64,000 nt of DNA from the NCBI GenBank assembly GCA_021432605.1, contig MU271144.1, positions 2,910,606-2,974,605 of the forward strand. The letters run 5' to 3'. A program made the position numbers and the translations under genes. The notes beneath the pieces are model-generated. The model was not told the origin of the DNA. It saw only the letters and a list, made by a program, of their open reading frames with translations, and searched no databases. Of the stretch, positions 25,365-36,747 are shown piece by piece. Every line of letters begins with the position of its first letter. Position 1 is the first letter of the stretch. The stretch comes from Coniochaeta sp. PMI_546. Its lineage: Eukaryota; Ascomycota; Sordariomycetes; Coniochaetales; Coniochaetaceae.

Positions 25365-25685
25365 ATGCATAGCGTGACTGTGGCTGCGTCGAGCTTGCGC
25401 ATCGCAATCGGTAGCCTTCGCGTGTCCCCTACTTCACGAACTGCCTCTAGATTTTCTTTTTCTAGATCAACCAAGCCTGCCTTCTCGCTGCCGCAACTTT
25501 CAAGTCTCTCCATACTTACCGTAACGCCCTGTTCCTCCTTCCGACCAGGCACTGTACCATCTCAAATTCGATTACAATCGACGTCAACCACAGCGGCAAC
25601 CGCAACTACAGCCACAACCACAACTACCATCAACTCCAAAGCTGAGCCCTCGAGCCCAGATTTCTCCCCGAACCACCAGCCCACC

Positions 25686-28600
25686 ATGAACGGCGCCACT
25701 ACAGCCGCTTCTCTGAAGCGCAAAGGACCACCCGAGGCTCTAGGTGGTCGCCATGCGAAGCACCAACGTGGCCTTGGAGGGAAGGAATCAGCCGGAGACA
25801 ACACCCCAGATATCGATGACGAGCTCGAAATTGGAGGCGACTACGAGCTGGAGGATGCGCGAATCCCTGCTCTGCTCCCTACTGGACCTGATACAGCAGA
25901 GTGGCAGGCGACTATCGAGAATGTCGTGCGCAACGTTGTGTCTATTCGGTTCTGCCAGACAGCCTCGTTCGACACGGATCCGGCACTGACGAGCGAGGCT
26001 ACAGGTTTCGTGGTAGATGCTGAGCGAGGGTAAGTGCTTCACCTTTCGTTTGCTGCTATGCTAGATCGCTGACATTCTTGATCCTTGCAGATACATCCTG
26101 ACCAACAGACATGTCGTTGGATCAGGACCGTTCTGGGGCTACTGCATCTTCGACAACCACGAGGAGGTCGACGCATACCCTGTCTATCGCGACCCCGTCC
26201 ACGACTTCGGTATTCTCAAGTTCGACCCCAAAGCTATCAAGTACATGGACGTTGCCGCGCTTCCCCTCCGTCCGGAACACGCGCGAGTCGGTGTCGAGAT
26301 CCGAGTCGTCGGTAACGACGCTGGTGAGAAGCTCAGCATTCTGTCCGGCGTTATCAGCCGTCTGGACAGGAACGCGCCCGAATACGGCGATGGCTACAGC
26401 GACTTCAACACCTCCTACTTGCAAGCCAGTGCGGCTGCGAGCGGCGGTAGTTCCGGTAGTCCTGTTGTGAACATTGATGGATACGCCGTGGCTCTCCAGG
26501 CCGGCGGCCGATCTGACGGCGCATCCACAGACTACTTCTTGCCTCTAGATCGACCATTACGCGCCCTCAAGTGTCTGCAGGAGGGCAAGCCGATTACCAG
26601 AGGCGATATCCAGTGCCAGTTCTTACTCAAGCCGTTCGACGAGTGCCGAAGGTTGGGCCTTGGTGCTGAGTGGGAGGCTAAGATGCGAGCGGCTTTCCCC
26701 AAGGAGACGAACCTGTTGGTCGCCGAGATAGTGCTCCCCGAAGGACCGTCACACAACAAGATCGAGGAGGGCGATGTTTTGCTGAAGGTCAACGGAGAAC
26801 TGATCTCACAGTTCATACGTCTTGACGACATCTTCGACTCGAGTGTAGGGAGGACCGTCAAGCTACTGCTGGTCCGCGGCGGCGACGAGGTCGAGGTCGA
26901 GATCGAGGTAGGTGACCTTCACAAGATCACACCCGACCGCTTCGTTACTGTTTCGGGCGCAAGTTTCCATAACCTCTCCTATCAACAAGCGCGGCTGTAT
27001 GGAGTTGCCTGCAAAGGAGTGTATGTGTGCGAAGCAACAGGATCTTTCCGGTTTGAGAGCAGCGACAACGGGTGGATCATCCAGACAGTCGACCACAAGA
27101 AGACGCCTGATCTCGACACGTTCATCGAGGTTATGGCAGGTATTCCCGACAGGGCGCGTGTTGTGGTAACATACAAGCACTTGAGGGACCTCCATACTCT
27201 GAACACGACCATCATATATGTTGACCGCCATTGGGCGAAGAAGATGAAGCTTGCTATCAGAAATGACGAGACCGGCTTATGGGACTTCAAGGACCTGGCG
27301 GACCCTCTACCACCGGTGCCCCCGGTACGCAGATCGGCATCGTTTATTCAGCTCGAGCACACATCACACCCAGCCGTGGCAGAGCTTGTTCAGAGTTTTG
27401 TTCACGTTAACTGCACCATGCCTGTCAAGCTTGACGGGTTCCCAAAGAACAGGAAATGGGGAATGGGACTGGTCATTGACGCCGACAAGGGCCTCGTGAT
27501 CATATCGAGGGCCATCGTGCCGTACGACCTGTGCGACATCACCGTCACAATTGCCGAGTCCATCGTGGTGGAGGGCAAGGTGATCTTTCTGCACCCCCTG
27601 CAAAACTACGCCATCATCCAATACGACCCCAGTCTCGTGGATGCGCCCGTGAAGAGCGCGAAGCTGAGCACCGAGCAGCTCACCCAGGGAGCGGCTACGT
27701 ATTTCATGGGCTACAACAGAATTGGTCGCATTGTCCACACAGCCACGACTGTGACGGAGATATTCGCAGTTACCATCCCGGCCAACAGCGGATCTCCGCG
27801 GTATCGCGCCGTCAACGTCGACGCCATCACGATCGACACAAACCTGAGCGGACAGTGCGGCAGCGGTGTCTTGGTCGGCCAAGACGGCACCGTACAAGCA
27901 CTCTGGCTAACCTACCTTGGTGAGCGCTCGCCCGCTACCCACCGCGATGAGGAGTACCACCTCGGCCTCGCGACGCCGACCCTCCTCCCCGTCATCAAGC
28001 AGGTTCAGCAAGGCATCGTGCCCAACCTGCGCATGCTCTCCGTCGAGTTCCGCGCCGTGCAGATGTCCCAGGCTAGGATAATGGGCGTCACCGAGGACTG
28101 GATCGCCAAGGTGTCCGTGGCCAACACGTCGCACCATCAGCTCTTCATGGTCACGAAACGGACCTTTGAGCGCAACGGCCAGGAAGGCGCCGACGCGCTG
28201 CTCGAGGGCGATATTCTGCTTACGCTTAACGGGAATCTGATCACGCGTATCTCCGAGCTGGACATCATGTACAGCCACGAGGTGCTCGAGGCCGTCATCG
28301 TGCGCGACTGCAAGGAGTTGACGCTATCGCTCACGACGGTGGCGGCCGATGACGTCGAGACCGACCGGGCCGTGTCGTTCTGCGGTGCTATTCTGCACCG
28401 TCCGCATCACGCGGTCAGACAGCAGATCAGCAAGCTGTACAGCGAGGTATACGTCTCTGCCAGGACGAGGGGCTCGCCGGCGTATCAGTATGGGCTCGCC
28501 CCGACGAACTTCATCACGCACGTCAACAACAAGCCAACCCCGGATCTGGAGAGCTTTTTGGCTGCCGTAGTGGATATTCCGGATAACACATGTATGTTTG

Positions 28601-28893
28601 CCCTACACTCCGTGATGTTCTATGTTTGATGTCATACTAACCAGGGTACAGACTTCCGGCTCAAGGCCGTTACGTTCGACAGTGTGCCGTGGGTGGTGAC
28701 GATGAAGAAGAACGAGCACTACTTCCCGACCATGGAGTGGATCAAGGATACCAGCGACCCGTGCGGGTGGCGCAGGGTCACGTACGAGGGCGGCAAGCAG
28801 GTGCAGGGCGAGGGTACTGAGGGCGGCCTGCCTGTTGCCGAGGACGCGGAGCCGGATGTGGACATGGATGTCGCAGCCGTGGATGAGAACTAG
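25686..28893 (+). CDS. NMA111: Pro-apoptotic HtrA-family serine protease Nma111
   Basis: Three exons: 25686..26029, 26091..28591 and 28652..28893; 1028 residues, the usual length of fungal Nma111. This is a duplicated HtrA protease: the N-terminal unit holds the triad His122 (TNRHVVG), Asp153 (HDFGILKFD) and Ser238 (GGSSGSP), each followed by PDZ domains, and the C-terminal unit repeats the fold without an intact triad. The yeast protein is nuclear and degrades the apoptosis inhibitor Bir1. A basic stretch (SLKRKG...RHAKHQR) near the N-terminus fits nuclear import. I chose the ATG in CCACCATGA at 25686. An in-frame ATG at 25365 would add 107 residues resembling a mitochondrial presequence. 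The C-terminus is acidic ([12 protein letters not shown]). Confidence 0.95.
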
Positions 28894-29345
28894 GGCAGTT
28901 GTGTTTTGGAATGGGGACGGGTTGGAGGCAGCTGTCCCGTGTATTGAACTAGATGGACGGGTTAAATGGATATCCACCGGGTGTACACTATCACTTTTAA
29001 ACCGTGTTTGTTAGAAATGTCAGGGTTGGACCGGAACTGCTGTGGTGGCATTTGGTCTTAACAATTCTGCAGCAGAAAGAACAAGTCTACTGCACGCCCA
29101 TTAAAGGCTTCAACCGACGGAGGGGAGGATAAGGGTGTAAATGTTAGCGGTGCAAGCTGACAACGAGAATTCAAACATCTTAGTCGATATGATAGTGCTG
29201 ATTGTGGCGTTATTATTGATCTCATCGAACTGACTGACAATTTGTTAGTATGCAGAAAATATATGCATGCATCATATTCCAGCATGGAGGGAGAGTTATG
29301 AAAGGGGAGGAAGATCATGTCAATCAGGGAGCAAAATGCAAAAAG
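28894..29345. other. Short intergenic region
   Basis: 3' region of NMA111 and flank of the tRNA-Ile gene. No other feature is seen. Confidence 0.5.
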
Positions 29346-29444
29346 TGATCATAGAGGGGCTTGAACCCTCGACCTTGGCATTAACTTGATGGATTCGGAA
29401 AGAATCTATTAGTACCACGCTCTGACCAACTGAGCTATACGATC
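29346..29444 (-). tRNA. tRNA-Ile (anticodon AAU) with intron
   Basis: On the minus strand the acceptor arm GATCGTA pairs with TATGATC, the D arm is GCTC...GAGC, the anticodon stem TGGTA pairs with TGCCA, and the T arm is GAGGG TTCAAGC CCCTC. The loop CTAATA places anticodon AAU at 34-36. About 25 bases of intron interrupt the gene after position 37. All arms pair. Confidence 0.93.
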
Positions 29445-31933
29445 AGTTACATGACTGCTCGCCGATATTTCTCCGTCTGCTAGAGCTGTTTCTATAGTTT
29501 ACGGCAGCCTCGATATTCATGCAACTCCGTGCCTGGCCACCTCATGACAAGTAACCTATGGGCACAATGTATACTGAAGAAGGACACGGCACCTATAAAA
29601 GCGCGCAATCCTTATTTTTTTGCAGCTAATGAGAGGGAGAGAAACCACATCACGTTGTGCAGAGAGGAGCTTATGCCCAGTCTGTCCTCTAAATGACAGA
29701 GAAAAAGCGGCGAAAGGCGTGAAGCATGCCTTGAACTCATGAATCCTGATAACCGGCCAAACGAGAAGCTTTGTGTATACTGCGCGGTTGGAAAGTCCTT
29801 TTGCTTGAGTTTGTCTGTTGTGACGCTGTATACATCAAGCCACAAGCATGGTTGCTTCGCGGAATGCATACTATGTACGCAAAGCTTGACCCATTGCTCC
29901 GTTAAAATCAATCTGTGTAACTGGACCGTCATGTAGTTAGTAGGGTATAAGTGGACAATCCTCGAGCCCAAATCAGCTACACTTAGGATATGTTCCAACC
30001 TTGATGATGGCCCTCGAGCCTGAATTAGTTATACTTAGACATGTCCCAACCTCGAGGATAATCCTCGAGCCTAGATCAGATACACTTAGATGTGTTTCTA
30101 AACTAGAGAGGATGGATGACCTTTCAGCTGGATTCTGAGAGTCTAACCTTTATGTGTCTCGGCAACCTTCTACTATAAGTACAGAGGATGATCCTCCATT
30201 TTCATTAGGCTACTCGAAAGCGTTTCACATTATCTAGCTCGTCCTACACATATGTAGAGTCCGCCGTGTAACTCGGTCGGCGATGCTGTCAAGGAGCATT
30301 AAATCGACGTTGCATGGGTGTCGTCAGCCAGGTACAAGCAAAGCTGTCACTGGTCGTCTGCCAGAGATTTATTCACTTCGTCGTTATCGTGAGCCCCGGA
30401 ACATAACGTCTGTTACCGTGATAGATTGAACAGTTGCAACTGCTACCGCCATAAACAATGTAAGGCTGAGTTTTTGTGTGGTCACTGAGCAATGTGGTTG
30501 AGCCGTATGCGTTTGTCCTGTAAAAGTGGAAGAAGGGTGAATGCCTGAAGTACAGTACCTCTAGCCAAAATAAACACAAAATACCATAGCGCGCGGTGGG
30601 CACTCTTTTCATGGATTTTAGGATCCTAGATGGATGAAAGACTGTTGACAACCTGTTGGCATTCCCTTTGAGGGCCCGTCGTAAGAGGTACCTTACCTTA
30701 CCTAATGTAAGAATATGGACCAGAGGAGACAATACTCCGGCCGTCGTACAGGTACAATGGGGGGCCTGAAACCCGTATTTAAACAGGTATTCGCAGATAC
30801 AATCTGTGCTCGCATTGCTCGGTAGAGATCGACCGAGACAGTCGACGAACAGCCCTGTAAAGTTGGTTGAATACTTTCATGGACCGAATATGACTGTGAT
30901 CCCGCTGGCGCATCAAGACTCTTGTGCTTGTTGCTGAAATACGGCGCCATAGCAGACCGATATTTGACGCTTGCCACTGGTTCTCTTATCGGCAATAGAG
31001 ACCATGGCATTTCTGCGCCGCCGGGTCGAAGTAGAATGATGACCTCCTACTCCAGTACAACAACCCAGCAAGGGTTTCGAGGCTCACGATCGAAGGAGCA
31101 ACTGCACTCCCTTGCCTACGGCGCGCCGGATGCATGATGAGCTCTCACGCCATCCAATCAGTCATCCATTCCTGAGTAACGCTCCTGCAAGCCCAGAGGA
31201 AAACTGGATCTCGTCCATCGCACCTTGCGTGGGGCCGTTGTCGTTCGACCTTGAGCTCCGTTGCAGAGCCGATGGAGACAGTGTGAGATGTCTTCTTTCT
31301 CTGTGTTCCCGCCTTGCTTGACATTTGCTGTAGCGTATCCGTCACCTGAGGTAAGGTAGATAGCGCAAGCCTCCATCTCGTCTACGTTACCTTATCTATC
31401 CCACCATCCCCTCCTCTCGCTCGCATCATCTCTCTTGACTCTCCCCGCCTCCCAGGTCCTCTCGTCGTTTTACTCGCTTCTATACCATCTATAGCTGAGC
31501 TTGTCGACACGCAGCTCTTAATCCGGTAGTCGTCGTTTTCTCTATTCCATACTCTCTGGAAAAATCCACCTGTAGACCGCAGCTGAAGCCCAATCTTGCT
31601 TCTCTTGCCGGCGTATCCACTTAGTTGCGTGTTGAAGCTCGAGCTAAGACAATCGGTAAGCTCCCCTGTCCTCAGTGAGGCGAGACGACTCTGGTGAGCG
31701 GTCGAGAGCTACCCCACCCCCCGCATCTGGCCGCCGTCCAGCATTCCTGATGTGACCAGCCCTGCCAGCGAAGCTCCCCTTCACATATTGGCTTATGCTT
31801 GTGGACATTTGTTATTGACTCTCTTCCCTCCTTTCCCCTTATTCTGCTCATTCAGCTTCACTCTCGTCTTCTAACTGTTCTCGTTCTATGCACTTGCGAA
31901 TCCGCTGACATTCGCCCCCGATTGCCAGAGAAC
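29445..31933. other. Intergenic region upstream of glycogen phosphorylase
   Basis: No protein gene is evident. It contains three diverged 51-52 base direct repeats at 29961-30115 and a triplicated CCTTA element (taccttaccttaccta) at 30689-30704. From about 31400 it becomes pyrimidine-rich, as expected of the promoter and leader of the next gene. A run of C residues near 31709-31718 could act as a stress-type (CCCCT-like) element, but this is weak. Confidence 0.5.
29961..30115. repeat. Three tandem imperfect 51-52 base repeats
   Basis: Units start at CTCGAG in positions 29961, 30013 and 30064. Each reads CTCGAGCC, then a variable nAnATnAG, then ATACACTTAG or a close variant, then a tgt-rich tail. 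Divergence between units is about 20-30 percent by eye. They lie in non-coding DNA between tRNA-Ile and glycogen phosphorylase. Confidence 0.75.
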
Positions 31934-34900
31934 ATGGCTACCGCAGAACGATTTACCCTCAGGGAGCGTCGCCCCTCAATGGGTGCTCCCCTCGTCGACA
32001 TTCAGGGCTCCGTCAGCCCGGCAGGAATCTCTCGTCCCAAGCACAAGAGAACCTTTACCGGGTTCGGTGCCACCGAAATCAAGAGCGTTGAAGGTTCGTT
32101 ACAAGCTTCTTATCGACTCAATTGCGTTGTTACATAGCTATCTCGACGTCTCTTGCGGGGAGCAGACGGGTGGGGTTACGAGAGTCCCCCTGATGGAGGG
32201 GTTGCTGTCGAGAGATCACCTTCTGCTTCACCAGAGTGCCCACACCAAATTGGAGATTACGGAGGCTGATTGTTTCCAATGCAGCATCCATTCCTGAACC
32301 GCAGCGGGTGGCATGGACAAAGCACCAAGTCAACGGCTTCAAGGACACCGACGAGTTCGAAAAAGAGGTGGTTCGCCATGTCGAGACTACCCTTGCTCGC
32401 AGCATGTTCAACTGCGACGAGTCCGCCGCCTACTCAGCAACCAGCTTGGCCTTCCGCGATCGCCTGATTCTCGAGTGGAACCGCACTCAGCAACGTCAGA
32501 CCTTCGCCGACAGCAAGCGGGTCTACTATCTGAGCTTGGAGTTCCTCATGGGAAGAGCGCTTGACAATGCCATGCTCAACATCGGTCTCAAGGATGTTGC
32601 CAAATGTGGGTTGGCTCTCCATCAAGAGGAGATATATGAGTGCATTAGCTTACCTTTTTCCAATTCTTAGCTGGACTTTCGGAGCTCGGTTTCCGAATCG
32701 AGGACATTATTGAGCAGGAGCACGACGCTGCCCTAGGCAATGGCGGTCTGGGCCGGCTCGCCGCCTGCTTCTTGGACAGCCTTGCCTCGCTGAATTACCC
32801 TGCCTGGGGCTACGGTTTGCGTTACCGCTACGGTATCTTCAAGCAGGAGATCATCGACGGATACCAAGTTGAGGTTCCCGACTACTGGCTCGACTTTAAT
32901 CCCTGGGAGCAAGTGGCCCCTTTCCTTGTTGTTTTTGTTGTATTGTTGCGTGTCATGTATGGCTGTCTGACACGGTGCTAATCCGCAACAGATTCCCACG
33001 CTTTGACGTTACGGTCGATGTAAGTGACACTGTTCAGACCCTCAACTTTCGAAACTCTTATCTAACACATGCAATAGATCCAATTCTATGGGTACGTTCA
33101 CAAGTCGCAAGATGACTCCGGCAAGACAATCTCGCACTGGGAGGGAGGCGAGACGGTGAGGGCCGTCGCTTACGATGTGCCCATTCCTGGGTATGCAACG
33201 AGCACGACCAACAACTTGCGCCTGTGGTCGAGTAAGGCTGCCAGCGGCGAGTTCGACTTCCAAAAGTTCAACAATGGCGAGTACGAGAGCTCCGTGGCCG
33301 ACCAGCAGCGCGCCGAGACGATCAGCGCTGTCCTCTACCCCAACGACAACCTCGAGAGAGGAAAGGAACTGCGTCTCAAGCAGCAATACTTCTGGGTTGC
33401 TGCCTCGCTGTACGATATTGTCCGGCGCTTCAAAAAGTCGCGGCGCGCATGGAGCGAGTTCCCCGAACAGGTTGCCATCCAGCTCAACGACACACATCCG
33501 ACGCTTGCCATTGTTGAGCTACAGCGAATCCTCGTCGACCTCGAGGGTCTTGACTGGGAGGACGCCTGGAGGATCGTCGTCGCCACGTTCGGATACACCA
33601 ACCATACCGTGCTTCCCGAGGCGCTGGAGAAGTGGTCTGTCGGCCTGTTCCAGCACCTCCTCCCGCGTCACCTCCAGATTATCTACGACATCAACCTGTT
33701 CTTCCTCCAGAGCGTGGAGCGCAAGTTCCCCAACGACCGGGATCTCCTCCGCCGCGTCTCTATTATCGAAGAGTCTCAGCCAAAGATGGTCCGCATGGCG
33801 TACCTCGCAATTGTTGGATCCCACAAGGTTAACGGTGTGGCCGAGCTGCACTCAGACCTCATCAAGACTACCATCTTCAAGGATTTCGTCAACATATTCG
33901 GCGTGGACAAGTTCACCAATGTGACCAACGGCATCACACCGCGCCGGTGGCTTTACCAGGCAAACCCCCGCTTGTCGGCATTGATCGAATCCAAGGTCGG
34001 AAGCAAGGAATTCCTCAAAGACTTGACGCTGCTCAACAAGATCGAGCTGAGCCTCAACGACAAGGCCTTCCGCAAGGAGTGGGCTGACATCAAGCTCGGA
34101 AACAAGGTCCGCTTGGCAAACTACATCAAGGCCACCACTGGAATCTCAGTCGACCCCACGGCCCTATTCGATGTCCAGGTCAAGCGTATCCACGAGTACA
34201 AGCGCCAGCAGCTCAACATCTTTGGTGTTATCCACCGCTATCTCGCTCTCAAGGCCCAGACGCCTGAGGAGAGGAAGAAGGCGCAGCCCCGTGTTTCGAT
34301 CTTCGGTGGCAAGGCCGCCCCTGGATACTGGATGGCGAAGCAGATTATCCATCTTGTAAACCAGGTGGGATCTGTTGTCAACAATGACAAGGAAATTGGC
34401 GACCTGCTCAAGGTCGTGTTCTTGGAGGACTACAATGTCAGCAAGGCCGAGATCATCACTCCGGCTTCAGACATCAGTGAGCACATCTCGACTGCCGGTA
34501 CAGAGTAAGTCAAGCCTAGAAATACAAGCAGTGTCTCGCGGATACTAACTCGAGGGAATAGAGCGTCTGGTACCAGCAACATGAAGTTTGTCCTCAACGG
34601 CGGCCTCATCATCGGCACCTGTGACGGTGCGAATGTAAGTTATCTCGTCCTATCATGCCTAGTTACCACGACACTGACGTAGTTTGCAGATTGAGATCAC
34701 GCGCGAGATTGGCGAGAACAACATCTTCCTCTTCGGCAACCTTGCCGAAGACGTCGAGGACCTCCGCCACTCGCACACGTACGGCTCGCACAGCATCGAC
34801 CCTGACCTGGCCAAGGTCTTCGAGGCGATCGAGAAGGGCACGTTCGGCAACCCGCAGGACTTTGCCAGTCTGATCGCTGCGATCCGCGACCACGGCGACT

Positions 34901-35127
34901 ACTACCTGGTGTCGGACGACTTCCACAGCTACATCGAGACGCACGCCCTCGTGGACGAGTCGTACAAGAACCAGGAGGAGTGGGTCACCAAGTGCATCAC
35001 CAGCGTCGCCAGGATGGGCTTCTTCAGCTCCGACCGCTGCATTAATGAGTATGCGGAAGGCATCTGGAACATCGAGCCGATAAAGGACGGGGCGCAGCCT
35101 GACGGACTTCGGAAGGATGAGCTCTAG
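31934..35127 (+). CDS. GPH1: Glycogen phosphorylase (GT35)
   Basis: Seven exons: 31934..32093, 32285..32605, 32671..32908, 32992..33019 (28 bases), 33078..34504, 34562..34634 and 34690..35127; 894 residues. It releases glucose-1-phosphate from glycogen using pyridoxal phosphate. The N-terminal tail has LRERRPSMG, an RRxS site fitting PKA control. The family blocks [11 protein letters not shown] and [17 protein letters not shown] are present, and the cofactor lysine sits at about 733 in [14 protein letters not shown]. Intron 3 begins gcaagt and ends cacgcaacag-like, a GC-AG intron: only this junction gives the conserved [13 protein letters not shown]. The C-terminus after [12 protein letters not shown] is unusual, ending LRKDEL. 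There is no signal peptide, so the enzyme should be cytosolic. Confidence 0.95.
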
Positions 35128-35912
35128 GAGGGCTACCGCGAGGAGGAGAAGACGAAGAAGAAACCGGAGCACTGGTGTGAGCTATTTCATGCTCATACTG
35201 GGTGAGACAAGACAAGGGGGTAGATGCTTGCAGATGCGATGGGTGCTTAGCTGACGAAGCGGCTACGAGGGATGTCATGGAGAGGGGTAGGGAAGGGGAG
35301 ACAAGTGACCGCGACTTGTGGCTCGCTACGAAATTACCTATGATGAAACACTTACAGAAGTAAAGAGTAGAACATGAGAACATGCTCCTTTCCTATGTGT
35401 AGTTCTCTTCCCTTAACACCTGAGATGTTCACAGTCGACTAAGGGTTACATAGCCCTCGGCCTATCTGATTGGAATTATGCGAGATGCGCGACTCTGCAG
35501 TATAAGCTCTCCATCGCAATGCAATCCATTCGCTACGCTAGCATGATCTTAGCAAGAGTGGCACTTGATCGAGTATCACGATGTTGGCAGCAAGCATGTC
35601 TTGTCTTGGACGTGGACAAGCTGTGGTATGTATCATAAGACCAAGGGTCGAGTCCTCGACATCGACGTGCCGATCTTCGGTGATCTTTGGAGGAAATTCT
35701 CCGGCTCGTACTACCCTCGCACGTGTACAAATCACGTTTGGAGAAAGCGGTCTGACAACGGCACGCCTTGAGGTGAACGCCCCGGCGAGCATCGGCGTGT
35801 CTCGCGATATACTCTGGCCTGGTCACAGATGGACCCCTGAGGCTCTTGAGTGTCTGAAGTTTGTATGGAGAGTCGTGTAAGTCTACAGCGAGACAGTGAG
35901 CGAAGCCATGAA

Positions 35913-35922
35913 ATGACGTCAT
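35913..35922. promoter_or_regulatory. CRE palindrome (distal)
   Basis: ATGACGTCAT is the full consensus for ATF/CREB bZIP factors, such as fungal Atf1, which acts downstream of the Hog1/Sty1 MAPK. It lies 2.2 kb upstream of the HOG1 start. Occupancy is inferred only. Confidence 0.5.
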
Positions 35923-36737
35923 GACAAGTGCAAGGGTTTGACCCCGCCGCCCTAGCAAAAAGACCCCACCTGGACAAACAGCCACCCGACATGAGAGCTT
36001 GCAGTTATCTGGATGGTGGCCCAGCGAAACCAGATGGCCTGGATGGCCATTTCTTTTCCCGTAATGGCGGGAGAGTGACAGGATGTCCCTGTTGATCACA
36101 AGGTCTGTCTTGGTGCAATGTCATTTGGTATAGTGTACACGCCATAAGGTACATGTGTACATATACTACGTACATCTACTGCAATAACGCGGTAGCATGG
36201 GCAAAATACCCTGGCAATGACAGAACTTCATGTTCCTGGACAATTTCGCTTTGGTTGCTGCTCCGATCTGAGGGAGAGCGATGACAGCCGAACATCACTA
36301 TGTAGTAAGCCCTTGCCTTCTACTATCCATGCTTATACTAAGCTCGACTGGAACTTTAAGTCGTAGAATGTCAGATGGGCCGACGCCAAAGTGTCGATAG
36401 AATCTCGTGATAGCTTCAAATATGTCAGCAATGCGACAGGGAGCCGCTGCGAGAGTGTTGATCGAAGCTTTATTGTGATACGCCTGCGTATAACAGTATA
36501 GCAGCACGGCTTGTCCTTTATTACCAGGAGTTAGGACCGGAACATTGTGTGCGCTGTCTCATCACTGGCGGTCAAGGGTCGAGCTTACCGCAGTGAAGGG
36601 TAGACGTAAAATATATGAGGGGCAGTCTCGATCTCCCTAAGGAAAAGCGATCGTGGAAGGGAGTCTCCCCAGGGACAGGATTTCCTGCAGCGCTCTGCAG
36701 GCATCTAGGCCCCAGCGGCTACGGGAGCACCTGCGTC

Positions 36738-36747
36738 ATGACGTCAT
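36738..36747. promoter_or_regulatory. CRE palindrome (proximal)
   Basis: A second ATGACGTCAT, preceded by TGCGTC (an overlapping CRE-like half site), lies 1.4 kb upstream of the HOG1 start. It is identical in all ten bases to the distal one. Confidence 0.5.
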
